Shown piece after piece: positions 54,701 through 57,865 of a stretch of DNA of 64,000 nucleotides. Each line of letters begins with the position of its first letter. Position 1 is the stretch's first letter. This stretch comes from Rhea pennata (lineage: Eukaryota; Chordata; Aves; Rheiformes; Rheidae): the NCBI RefSeq assembly GCF_028389875.1, contig NC_084665.1:97693435-97757434 (forward strand), given 5' to 3'. The notes beneath the pieces are model-generated. The model had not been told where the DNA came from, made no database searches, and saw only the letters and a list, made by a program, of their open reading frames with translations. Made by a program: the position numbers and the translations under genes.

Positions 54701-54776
54701 TATTCCCCTGTTTGGTACTCACAGGAGGTCCTGGTGGTCCTGGTTTTCCAGGGAGTCCTGGTTTGCCTCGTCTTCC
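3..54776 (-). CDS. COL19A1: COL19A1, collagen alpha-1(XIX) chain, internal part (29 exons joined)
   Basis: Seen: 29 minus-strand exons (54723-54776 down to 3-38), all phase 0, 27-90 nt long, twelve of them exactly 54 nt, total 492 codons of Gly-X-Y repeats with several interruptions. Known: type XIX is a FACIT-like homotrimeric basement-membrane-zone collagen secreted to the extracellular matrix, with a long triple helix broken by short non-collagenous segments. Recognition comes from colinear matches, remembered rather than searched, to the mammalian chain across the whole span: [78 protein letters not shown] and GINGKDG. Both gene ends are outside the window, so no start, stop, promoter or poly(A) site is visible. 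COL9A1 and other FACIT collagens are unlikely because they lack these interruption sequences. About 35 residues present in the human chain between exons 23976-24017 and 22130-22183 were not located. Confidence 0.93.
39..1557 (-). other. COL19A1 intron (exons bb-cc)
   Basis: 1519 bp, AT-rich. I see no exon, repeat family or RNA gene in it. Confidence 0.85.
1558..1620 (-). CDS. COL19A1: COL19A1 exon bb: 21-residue collagen segment
   Basis: 63 nt, phase 0, seven perfect triplets beginning [17 protein letters not shown] and ending QGKP, donor GTAAGC, acceptor TTTTTAAG. It is nearly identical to the human segment [20 protein letters not shown]. Confidence 0.94.
1707..1751 (-). CDS. COL19A1: COL19A1 exon aa: [15 protein letters not shown]
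   Basis: 45 nt, phase 0, five perfect triplets, donor GTAAGT, acceptor TTTTTGCAG. It matches GKPGAPGPPGVPGEP in the human chain. It is separated from the next exon by only 86 bp. Confidence 0.93.
2563..2665 (-). mobile_element. Old CR1 LINE 3'-end fragment
   Basis: The plus strand reads TTGGAAGGGACCTCAGGAGG followed by a TCCTCTGGTCAAAACTCC-type stretch and a CAAGCAGGGTCAGC motif. This is the reverse complement of an avian CR1 3' end from a different, older subfamily than the copy at 2843. It is degenerate and non-coding. Confidence 0.65.
2843..3125 (-). mobile_element. CR1 LINE 3' fragment (end of ORF2 and 3' UTR)
   Basis: The plus strand begins CACAGAATCACAGAATGG and continues through GGAAGGGACCTCTGGAGATC, the standard avian CR1 3' end in reverse complement. 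The minus frame 3143-2922 still reads as the CR1 ORF2 C-terminus, with [20 protein letters not shown] clearly visible. It is 5' truncated, about 280 bp, and has lost part of its UTR. Orientation is the same as COL19A1. Confidence 0.9.
4514..4558 (-). CDS. COL19A1: COL19A1 exon z: [15 protein letters not shown]
   Basis: 45 nt, phase 0, five perfect triplets, donor GTATGT, acceptor TTTCTTTAG. It matches GDRGPAGPPGIAGMS in the human chain. Confidence 0.93.
4690..4795 (+). repeat. Probable MIR-type SINE relic
   Basis: The stretch GCTCTACCATTGACTCATTT, then GACTTGAGCAATTAACTTAG and a GGTTCCCTTGTATAATG stretch, follows the order of the MIR core (CTCTGCCACTTA, CCTTGGGCAAGT, CAGTTTCCTCATCTG). It is very diverged; the call is from pattern memory only. 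Confidence 0.45.
5530..5660 (+). repeat. Probable MIR-like SINE 3' relic
   Basis: GAGTTTTGAGATCCTCAGAT near 5600 resembles the 3' part of amniote MIR-like elements (GCTTTGAGATCCTTGGATGA). The flanks are too decayed for a firm family call. Confidence 0.4.
8091..8144 (-). CDS. COL19A1: COL19A1 exon y: [18 protein letters not shown]
   Basis: 54 nt, phase 0, six perfect triplets, donor GTAGGG, acceptor AAAAATCAG. It matches [18 protein letters not shown] in the human chain. Confidence 0.93.
8145..10234 (-). other. COL19A1 intron (exons x-y)
   Basis: 2090 bp. I recognise no repeat or RNA gene. Confidence 0.85.
10235..10261 (-). CDS. COL19A1: COL19A1 exon x: 27-nt micro-exon GPKGDPGAV
   Basis: 27 nt, phase 0, three perfect triplets, donor GTATGT, acceptor CTTCGCAG. 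It matches GPKGDPGPV of the human chain. It is half the 54-nt unit typical of collagen genes and is easily missed by gene predictors. It contains a KGD tripeptide; any integrin role is speculative. Confidence 0.91.
10262..11173 (-). other. COL19A1 intron (exons w-x)
   Basis: 912 bp, with nothing recognised. Confidence 0.85.
11174..11218 (-). CDS. COL19A1: COL19A1 exon w: [15 protein letters not shown]
   Basis: 45 nt, phase 0, donor GTAAGT. It finishes the interruption (GGVSVASY) and restarts the helix with PGPPGPP. Human has [15 protein letters not shown]. Confidence 0.94.
11219..11293 (-). other. COL19A1 75-bp mini-intron (exons v-w)
   Basis: It has a GTATCT donor and a CTTGCTGTTGCAG-type acceptor and is bounded by two exons that match the mammalian chain without a gap. 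At 75 bp it is near the lower size limit for vertebrate introns. Confidence 0.88.
11294..11344 (-). CDS. COL19A1: COL19A1 exon v: interruption [17 protein letters not shown]
   Basis: 51 nt, phase 0, acceptor TTTTAAAG, donor GTATCT. It encodes [17 protein letters not shown], a non-triple-helical segment nearly identical to [17 protein letters not shown] of the human chain. It is the best single identifier of COL19A1 in this window. It is followed by a 75-bp intron, the shortest here. Confidence 0.95.
11345..14489 (-). other. COL19A1 intron (exons u-v)
   Basis: 3145 bp. Nearly half is an ancient CR1 fossil (12325-13760). The stretch 13800-14220 holds scattered GGTTAG-like words without a regular repeat. 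Confidence 0.85.
12325..13760 (-). mobile_element. Ancient, decayed CR1-type LINE (endonuclease to reverse-transcriptase region)
   Basis: Read on the minus strand, 12480-12425 still resembles the CR1 RT start (P-V-L-K-K-G-S, then [12 protein letters not shown]). Plus-strand words at 12845-12875 (CTTTAGCAAGCTGTTCCTCA), 13280-13330 (AGATCCTATGCACTACTCTG) and 13660-13690 (TACCCTGGTATTATAGTG) fall in the same order as in the ancient CR1 group common in turtles and crocodilians. It is full of stops and indels and carries a short TG microsatellite at 13354-13368. The assignment is from memory of family consensus, not a search. Confidence 0.72.
14490..14534 (-). CDS. COL19A1: COL19A1 exon u: [15 protein letters not shown]
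   Basis: 45 nt, phase 0, five perfect triplets ending in consecutive GPP units, donor GTAAGA, acceptor CTGTACTAG. It matches [15 protein letters not shown] in the human chain and leads directly into the [11 protein letters not shown] interruption. Confidence 0.93.
14535..16784 (-). other. COL19A1 intron (exons t-u)
   Basis: 2250 bp, AT-rich, with nothing recognised. Confidence 0.85.
16785..16838 (-). CDS. COL19A1: COL19A1 exon t: [18 protein letters not shown]
   Basis: 54 nt, phase 0, six perfect triplets, donor GTATTC, acceptor TTGTGCAG. It matches GLMGRTGHPGPTGAKGEK in the human chain. Confidence 0.93.
16839..17808 (-). other. COL19A1 intron (exons s-t)
   Basis: 970 bp, with nothing recognised. 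Confidence 0.85.
17809..17862 (-). CDS. COL19A1: COL19A1 exon s: [18 protein letters not shown]
   Basis: 54 nt, phase 0, six perfect triplets, donor GTAAGT, acceptor AATTTTCAG. It matches GLQGIPGIPGAPGPTGPP in the human chain. Confidence 0.93.
17863..21265 (-). other. COL19A1 intron (exons r-s)
   Basis: 3403 bp. The part 19550-20110 has higher sequence complexity and some GC-rich words (CTCCCGCTGCTGGGGCTG, GGGCCCCCC), with poly-A (19753-19765) and poly-T (around 19786-19799) tracts. It could be a conserved non-coding block. No exon was found. Confidence 0.8.
21266..21319 (-). CDS. COL19A1: COL19A1 exon r: [18 protein letters not shown]
   Basis: 54 nt, phase 0, six perfect triplets, donor GTAAAA, acceptor TTTTCATAG. 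It is nearly identical to GSKGERGYPGIPGEKGDE in the human chain. Confidence 0.94.
21320..22129 (-). other. COL19A1 intron (exons q-r)
   Basis: 810 bp, with nothing recognised. Confidence 0.85.
22130..22183 (-). CDS. COL19A1: COL19A1 exon q: [18 protein letters not shown]
   Basis: 54 nt, phase 0, six perfect triplets, donor GTAAGT, acceptor GTTCCTCAG. It matches [18 protein letters not shown] in the human chain and restarts the triple helix after the IALPL interruption. Confidence 0.93.
22184..23975 (-). other. COL19A1 intron (exons p-q), where a human segment is missing
   Basis: 1792 bp. The human chain has about 35 residues (NFCGNCQ... to MARK) between the flanking exons. I searched both splice-site patterns and residue patterns by eye and found no convincing exon. 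It is either lost, strongly diverged or overlooked. Confidence 0.7.
23976..24017 (-). CDS. COL19A1: COL19A1 exon p: interruption [14 protein letters not shown]
   Basis: 42 nt, phase 0, acceptor TTTTATTTTCAG, donor GTAAAA. It encodes hydrophobic [14 protein letters not shown], mostly lacking Gly-X-Y order. Human has IALPLLGDIGALLK, then a segment with two cysteines (NFCGNCQ); that continuation was not found here. This exon is a strong identifier of type XIX. Confidence 0.93.
24018..28936 (-). other. COL19A1 intron (exons o-p)
   Basis: 4919 bp. It contains the CR1 fossil at 25195-26500 and a short direct duplication of ATATTTACAGGA near 24938-24965. No exon or RNA gene is recognised elsewhere. 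Confidence 0.85.
25195..26500 (-). mobile_element. Ancient, decayed CR1-type LINE (ORF2 C-terminal half)
   Basis: Plus-strand words occur in CR1 consensus order (reverse orientation): ATTATCATGTCCCCTCTTGC at 25231, CTTCAAAAGCTTGCAATCCA near 25612, CATTATCTTAATCAAATTAA near 25663, GTTTTATTAAAGCTGAGATG near 25837, CAGCTGACCTATTACACTCT near 26049 and TCATTAATTCTGTTGACGAA near 26186. This matches the ancient CR1 group seen in turtles. It is heavily mutated with no open frame. The call is from memory. Confidence 0.65.
28937..28990 (-). CDS. COL19A1: COL19A1 exon o: [18 protein letters not shown]
   Basis: 54 nt, phase 0, six perfect triplets, donor GTATGT, acceptor AATTTCTAG. It is nearly identical to [18 protein letters not shown] of the human chain. 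It is the last perfect collagen stretch before the IALPL interruption. Confidence 0.94.
28991..29079 (-). other. COL19A1 89-bp intron (exons n-o)
   Basis: It has a GTAAGT donor and an AATTTCTAG acceptor. The flanking exons are contiguous in the human protein. Confidence 0.88.
29080..29133 (-). CDS. COL19A1: COL19A1 exon n: [18 protein letters not shown]
   Basis: 54 nt, phase 0, six perfect triplets, donor GTAAGT. It matches [18 protein letters not shown] in the human chain. It is proline-rich, so likely a stable helical stretch. Confidence 0.93.
29239..29274 (-). CDS. COL19A1: COL19A1 exon m: [12 protein letters not shown]
   Basis: 36 nt, phase 0, four perfect triplets, donor GTAGGA, acceptor TTTTGCAG. 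It corresponds to GAQGPAGEPGIQ in the human chain; the sequence is less conserved here but length and phase agree. Confidence 0.88.
29945..31017 (+). mobile_element. 5'-truncated CR1 LINE with reverse-transcriptase relic
   Basis: Known: CR1 is the main avian non-LTR retrotransposon; ORF2 encodes endonuclease and reverse transcriptase. Seen: two overlapping plus frames, 30017-30379 ([20 protein letters not shown], catalytic box [24 protein letters not shown]) and 30358-30939 (LGVLVDDKL at the frame change, [40 protein letters not shown]). A frameshift around 30330-30360 separates them. The 3' UTR GACCCTGCTTGAGCAGGGGG and terminal GATTCTGTGATTCTATG are present, so only the 5' part is missing. 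It lies antisense to COL19A1. It is the best preserved repeat here and is inactive. Confidence 0.95.
30017..30939 (+). pseudogene. CR1 ORF2 (reverse transcriptase, C-terminal part), frameshifted
   Basis: This is the coding remnant inside the CR1 copy. The first frame runs to 30379, the second from 30358 to the stop at 30937-30939. The RT box reads FADDPKL where FADDTKL is usual. The N-terminal endonuclease and early RT motifs are lost by 5' truncation, so no functional protein is expected. Confidence 0.93.
31601..31678 (-). CDS. COL19A1: COL19A1 exon l: 26-residue exon with GVGIQG interruption
   Basis: 78 nt, phase 0, donor GTAAGT, acceptor CCTTCTCAG. It begins [14 protein letters not shown] and ends [11 protein letters not shown]. 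The G-V-G-I-Q-G step is a register slip that human shares as G-I-G-I-P-G, so the flaw is conserved. Confidence 0.92.
31781..31825 (-). CDS. COL19A1: COL19A1 exon k: [15 protein letters not shown]
   Basis: 45 nt, phase 0, five perfect triplets, donor GTACAG, acceptor GTTTTTTAG. It matches GLDGNPGAPGPRGPK in the human chain. A 102-bp intron follows. Confidence 0.92.
31826..32174 (-). other. COL19A1 intron (exons j-k)
   Basis: 349 bp, AT-rich, with nothing recognised. Confidence 0.87.
32175..32264 (-). CDS. COL19A1: COL19A1 exon j: 30-residue exon with one conserved interruption
   Basis: 90 nt, the longest exon here, phase 0, donor GTAAGT, acceptor TTGTAG. It begins [18 protein letters not shown] and ends [17 protein letters not shown] breaks the Gly-X-Y register at the same point as GKSLPG in the human chain. 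The rest is perfect repeat. Confidence 0.92.
32265..33148 (-). other. COL19A1 intron (exons i-j)
   Basis: 884 bp, with nothing recognised. Confidence 0.87.
33149..33202 (-). CDS. COL19A1: COL19A1 exon i: [18 protein letters not shown]
   Basis: 54 nt, phase 0, six perfect triplets, donor GTAGGT, acceptor AATTCAAG. It is nearly the same as GLPGEHGIPGKQGIKGEK in the human chain, a strong orthology marker. Confidence 0.93.
33203..36595 (-). other. COL19A1 intron (exons h-i)
   Basis: 3393 bp. It contains a tRNA-derived SINE-like relic (35450-35580) and a moderately GC-rich, CpG-containing patch at about 35770-35940. Nothing else is recognised. Confidence 0.85.
35450..35580 (-). repeat. Possible tRNA-derived SINE relic
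   Basis: The minus strand carries CCATCTTAGTGGTTAGAGCA, which resembles a pol III A-box region, and further on GGGATTCGAATC, which resembles a B box. The GATTCGAATC core is itself a 10-bp palindrome. The spacing is longer than in a tRNA and no cloverleaf forms, so this is a repeat relic, not a tRNA gene. Confidence 0.45.
36596..36649 (-). CDS. COL19A1: COL19A1 exon h: [18 protein letters not shown]
   Basis: 54 nt, phase 0, six perfect triplets, acceptor CATCTCACAG. The donor is GTAGGT, with a second GT four bases downstream. The first GT was chosen because it keeps a 54-nt in-phase exon and matches GPRGPPGDV of the human chain; the second would shift the frame. Confidence 0.9.
36650..37551 (-). 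other. COL19A1 intron (exons g-h)
   Basis: 902 bp. It carries an AC microsatellite at 36724-36752 and is otherwise unremarkable. Confidence 0.87.
36724..36752. repeat. (AC)n microsatellite
   Basis: 29 bp of perfect AC dinucleotide repeat. It lies about 75 bp upstream (gene sense) of exon h's acceptor and is likely polymorphic. Confidence 0.97.
37552..37605 (-). CDS. COL19A1: COL19A1 exon g: [18 protein letters not shown]
   Basis: 54 nt, phase 0, six perfect triplets, donor GTATGT. It matches [15 protein letters not shown] of the human chain. Confidence 0.92.
37711..37746 (-). CDS. COL19A1: COL19A1 exon f: [12 protein letters not shown]
   Basis: 36 nt, phase 0, four perfect triplets, donor GTATTT, acceptor TATTTTCAG. 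It aligns with GVIGSQGVKGEP of the human chain. It is separated from the next exon by an intron of only 105 bp. Confidence 0.9.
37747..38780 (-). other. COL19A1 intron (exons e-f)
   Basis: 1034 bp, with nothing recognised. Confidence 0.87.
38781..38816 (-). CDS. COL19A1: COL19A1 exon e: [12 protein letters not shown] (imperfect repeat)
   Basis: 36 nt, phase 0, donor GTAAGT, acceptor TTCCCTAG. The repeat slips at GEPSEKG, where Gly is missing at the fourth residue. The human chain has the same flaw (GEPFTKGEKGD), so the interruption is conserved. Confidence 0.9.
38817..39536 (-). other. COL19A1 intron (exons d-e)
   Basis: 720 bp, with nothing recognised. Confidence 0.87.
39537..39581 (-). 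CDS. COL19A1: COL19A1 exon d: [15 protein letters not shown]
   Basis: 45 nt, phase 0, five perfect Gly-X-Y triplets, donor GTAAAA, pyrimidine-rich acceptor ending TTAAAAG. It is Lys/Glu-rich, a pattern that stabilises collagen helices through ionic pairs. I could not place an equivalent 15-residue block in the human sequence I remember, so it may be a lineage difference or a gap in recall. Confidence 0.88.
39582..40370 (-). other. COL19A1 intron (exons c-d)
   Basis: 789 bp. A slightly GC-richer stretch lies at 40070-40220; nothing is recognised. Confidence 0.86.
40371..40433 (-). CDS. COL19A1: COL19A1 exon c: end of interruption, return to collagen repeat
   Basis: 63 nt, phase 0, acceptor TTCCCAG, donor GTAAGT. 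It starts with a non-Gly stretch SDTRQL, then resumes Gly-X-Y as [15 protein letters not shown]. The GLKGQKGE part matches GPKGQKGE of the human chain. With the preceding exon it completes an interruption of about 20 residues. It is one of only two exons here not starting with a Gly codon. Confidence 0.87.
41228..41345 (+). repeat. Probable MIR SINE relic
   Basis: GCTCCAGTTTCCTTATCTGT followed by AAAAGGAG closely follows the MIR core (CTCAGTTTCCTCATCTGTAAAATGG), preceded by an AAGTCAATTCACATTGC-type stretch where MIR has AAGTTACTTAACCTCTC. It is a good but short match from memory. Confidence 0.65.
41455..41530 (-). repeat. Possible tRNA-derived SINE head relic
   Basis: GGCAGGGAACCTGGATCCTG followed by CTGAGCAAGAGCTGACTACC is similar to the reversed 5' region of amniote MIR-like SINEs (GGAATAGAACCCAGGAGTCC...CTCTAACCACTAGAC). 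Weak. Confidence 0.35.
44879..45050 (-). mobile_element. CR1 LINE 3' fragment
   Basis: The plus strand starts CACAGAATCACAGAATGG, continues with GGAAGGGACCTCTGGAGATT, and carries CCCTGCTTGAGCAGGG. It ends in the ORF2 C-terminal region (GAAGGAGACTTCACAACCTC). About 170 bp, 5' truncated, lying only about 56 bp from exon b on its 3' (intron donor) side. Confidence 0.92.
45107..45160 (-). CDS. COL19A1: COL19A1 exon b: non-collagenous interruption [18 protein letters not shown]
   Basis: 54 nt, phase 0, acceptor CAATATAG and donor GTATGG. It encodes one GPS triplet, then [15 protein letters not shown], which breaks the triple helix. Leu/Ile spacing (L, I, L, L) suggests a short amphipathic helix. 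The human chain has an interruption at the same place but with a different, Gly/Asn/Asp-rich sequence; the shared features are GP-G, a Leu and YN. Position, phase and splice sites support it as a real exon despite low similarity. Confidence 0.82.
46713..46750. repeat. Perfect 19-bp tandem duplication
   Basis: TTTTCAAAGCCTTTAAGAC occurs twice in direct succession (46713-46731 and 46732-46750) with no mismatch. This is consistent with recent replication slippage. Confidence 0.95.
50480..50635 (+). repeat. Probable MIR-type SINE relic
   Basis: TGTGATTCAGGAGACCTGAA, then CCCTGCTTTGCCACAGGCAG, CTTGGCCAAATCACATAGCC and a CCTTAAAAAAACAATGAT end follow the order of an amniote MIR (GATTCAGGAGACCTGGGTTC, CTCTGCCACTGACT, CTTGGGCAAGTCACTT, CTGTAAAATGG). 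Several colinear words make this one of the better SINE calls. Confidence 0.6.
52487..52511. repeat. Poly-T tract (25 bp)
   Basis: An uninterrupted run of 25 T. On the minus strand it is poly-A. No retroposed gene is recognisable next to it. Confidence 0.95.
54723..54776 (-). CDS. COL19A1: COL19A1 exon a (first in window): GRRGKPG... collagen segment
   Basis: 54 nt, phase 0, encodes [18 protein letters not shown], six uninterrupted Gly-X-Y triplets. The acceptor is TATCAG and the donor is GTGAGT. It corresponds to the basic segment of the mammalian chain directly before the interruption that carries HQTLGGYYNK in human. It is the most 5' exon I could find; the upstream intron runs off the window. 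Confidence 0.93.
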
Positions 54777-55149
54777 CTGATAACCAAAAGAAAAACAGAT
54801 GCTTATAAACATTACAGTTAATGACTGATTTGTAATAAGACCTCTGTTTAAAAGGAATGTTTATTGTTATGCTTACAAGCAAAAAAACAAGAACTTTCCA
54901 AAATTAATACTTTATACCAGTCATAGTATACATGCATCACTGTAACATTTATTGTCACACTTCAAAGCTATGTCTCAGAAGGGAGTGCATATTGATAGGA
55001 TTGTAACATACAGAACATCTTGATGATATCTGAAGAAAATACATCTGAGTATTCTTTACTCATAATAATCTTTACTGCCAAAAAGAAATCTGAAGCACAT
55101 TTTTAGAAACAAAGTTGAGAACAACTAATATTTAGGCACCATAGTAAAA

Positions 55150-55165
55150 ATATATATATATATAT
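55150..55165. repeat. (AT)n short microsatellite
   Basis: 16 bp of perfect AT alternation. Confidence 0.95.
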
Positions 55166-55539
55166 CCATAAAGACTAAATTTTGCCCTTGCATCTGATAA
55201 AGCTAAATTACAATAAAAAGCATCAGAGGAATGCCCTGCTGAAAACTTGGCTTTAGAAGTTAAAAAATGATAATGCTGGCTGACAGCGCACGTCCCGTTG
55301 TTCAAAACTATTTCAGTATTTCATTAAAGGACAATCTCACACAAACCGCAGAAGCAATCTAAGGAACAGAGAGGAGAAACCCAGCTTCAGTCTTTACAGG
55401 GCTCTAATCTGTAGAAAACTCTTCTTGTGCTCTGCCTCTCCTTGATCTTAAACTATATTCTGGCTAAACAACATGATAAAAGTTCTTCTTCCTGCGCTGT
55501 AGCTCCCAAGGGTAACCCAAACGCCAGGAACCTCCTGAG

Positions 55540-55630
55540 AAGCAGGAGACAGGGATTTGAAGCCCTTCCGGCTGAAGGAAGAACCGAACTAGGTCTGTGG
55601 GGCTACGTTCCCTCCACTGGGCTACGACAC
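55540..55630 (-). repeat. Possible tRNA-derived SINE relic
   Basis: GACAGGGATTTGAAGCCCTT, then AGGTCTGTGGGGCTACG and CCTCCACTGGGCTACGA, resemble the reversed tRNA-like head of amniote SINEs (GGGATTTGAACCTGGGTCTCC...CTAACCACTGGGCTA). It is similar in kind to 35450-35580. Diverged. Confidence 0.4.
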
Positions 55631-55779
55631 ACAACGTGGACAGTGCTACCACCGTTTTGTGAAGGTCCTCAGTCAGCCAGTACCGTTCAAGGGCAGCTCA
55701 TAAAAAAAAAAACAAACCAAAATAAAAAACCCAGCACATTTGGAGTGTCCAACTCCTGGGTCTTAACTAGCCGAGACGT

Positions 55780-55985
55780 GTTATGTGCTGAGCTGTTTAA
55801 TCCGGTCAGTAGCGGCACACGAAAGGGCTGCAAGTGGGGCAGCTCCGGCTGAATTTCCGAAGCAAGGTGGTGCGAGGTGCCTCCCGGCGGCGCTGCCCCT
55901 CGCCGCCCGCACTCACTCCCTACCCCAACCCCGTGACGTGCCCTCCGCTGCGGGGGTGCCGCGTGACCAACCACAGCGGGTGAGG
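55780..55985. promoter_or_regulatory. GC/CpG-rich patch in a large intron (possible regulatory element)
   Basis: Dense CpG (CCCGGCGGCGCTGCCCC, CGCCGCCCGC, TGCGGGGGTGCCGCGTGACC) stands out from the AT-rich surroundings. Position inside the large 5' intron makes an internal promoter or enhancer possible, but no TATA box, splice donor or start site is evident. The function is a guess. Confidence 0.35.
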
Positions 55986-57714
55986 ACAGCCTACGAGAAA
56001 GAAAAGTTATCTGTAACTTTGACCAGTTCCTCGATTCAGCTCACTGAATAACCACCTGGTTTGGTGTAGCCGGGCACAGCACTGGGAGAGGCACGAAGAA
56101 AGAGGGTCTGTTGTTCGCCCTCAGCGCCACCAAAATAATCACTCGCGCAGCTTCAGAGCGTGCTGCTTTGGGCCTTGATCCTTCAGGCCAAACTCCCATT
56201 TGGACTGTAACTCCCAAAGCTGAGACGTGCCACTTTTGGACTGCTCTTCAGTTCAGAAATACTGATGGAAATTAATGCAGCCTCTTTGAAACCCAGAGAA
56301 CTTGCATTAGAAGCTATGGAGAACAGACTGAAATATAATGATCTAAGTAATAAACAAATATAAATTGTTTCCTACCTTTTAAATATTTCCCCTGAGTTAT
56401 AATGATCTATACTGTTGACTTCTTGAAACACCTTCCTTTTCCTGTTTGGACTTATTTAAAGTATACTGAGGATGACACTTAAAATCACAAGTCTAAACAA
56501 AGCATCGAGGAAGTGTCAAGGGAAAGAAGGCAGGGCTCTGACTGGCAGCCACAACTGCGAACGAGGTGTTAATTACACAGGAAAACACCGAATATGTTCA
56601 GAAGGCATTTTTTCTTCTTTACAAGATGAGCTATAATGTGATTTATGGCAGTTTGCAAAGTCAAAACTAAGCACATGACGAACTTTCTGGAAATTATATG
56701 AAAACTAAAATATTCTGGTGTAGCTATTTTTCTCTGTAATTTGTTAATTACTAGAACACTTACCTGGTGAAACATAAAATAAACACTTTCCCTAACTTTT
56801 ATTCAACTAGTGTATTACCAGACATTCTAGTACATGCCATACATACAAGAAAAGATGTAGAACAACAACACACAGATCTGTAGGTTTAGAGGAGCAAAAG
56901 TTTATGAAAATATTACTATAAGGGAAAATTTCCAAGAATTCAAGTTATACCTTTCTATAATGTGTTTTTATCTTATATTCTTCATTTTCCTTCTACATTT
57001 CTGGCCAACATAAAAGGCAGAAAAACAAATTTCTTTAATGATGCATAACAATAAAAACATACTTTTACAAACATGAACATTTCTGATTAAGCTGTTTGGC
57101 AATATGCAAATAATGTAGTGGTATTAGCCCTTTTCTTAGCTCATAAGAACCATTTAACCACCTAGCTTTAAGAAACAATGGTATTATGGCCAATGCAGTG
57201 ATCATTATAAACTTAGAAAAGTAATTAAAATGTTTCTCTGAAATGAAGCATCAGCTTCTTCTAGAGGAACAAAACCTTTTTTTTCTATAAGCTTCCTTCT
57301 AAACTATTGAATATACTGAACTATATCGAATTTTAACACAGAAATATGTAAAAGACCACTACTGAAGCAACGCCTTTCAGATAGAGATTTCAGTTTTATG
57401 GATACACACACAGCTCCACCTACTTACCAACAGCTTTCCAGCTGCAGTGCAGAAAAAATAAAATATATAGCATGGCAAAATTGTAAGTAGTGAAAAACGG
57501 TTTAACTTTCCGTTTAGATAACATAATTAAACCAATTAATATTTTTTTTTCTGAGAAGCCCACTAAGGTCTTGCCTTGAGCAGACCGCGAGCCAGACTGG
57601 GACTAAATACCTACAATATGATTCCGAGTCTTTCTTCTAGCAAGAAGGAAGGAGGGAGAAGTATCTCCATGCCCTTCCTGGCTCACGGAGAGGGCTTAGC
57701 TGGGAGCCACAGTT

Positions 57715-57865
57715 CCAGCCTCCTTCTCAGAAGCGGGTATCAGCGGCCGCGTGGGAGCTGCGCTCCCCGGGGTGCTGCAGCGCAGGGGGCAGGCAGCCGG
57801 CGCGGGAGGCCAAAGGAGCCCTGCTCCCTCGCCCCGTTGCCAGCCGACGCGCACGGATTACAACG
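57715..57865. promoter_or_regulatory. Second GC/CpG-rich patch (possible regulatory element)
   Basis: It contains GCGGCCGC at 57743-57750 and clustered CpGs through CCGGCGCGGGAGG and CCGACGCGCACGG. It is about 150 bp long, flanked by AT-rich DNA. Same caveats as the patch at 55780. Confidence 0.35.

Larger units (their letters stand above)
45161..54722 (-). other. COL19A1 large intron (exons a-b)
   Basis: 9562 bp, the longest complete intron here. It contains a 19-bp tandem duplication (46713-46750), a probable MIR relic (50480-50635) and a poly-T tract (52487-52511). I found no exon, RNA gene or other known repeat. Confidence 0.83.

Noticed and set aside
55427..55852. 141-codon plus-strand ORF
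   Set aside because: Runs through a GC-rich patch and a tRNA-derived relic; length explained by GC content, no recognised domain.
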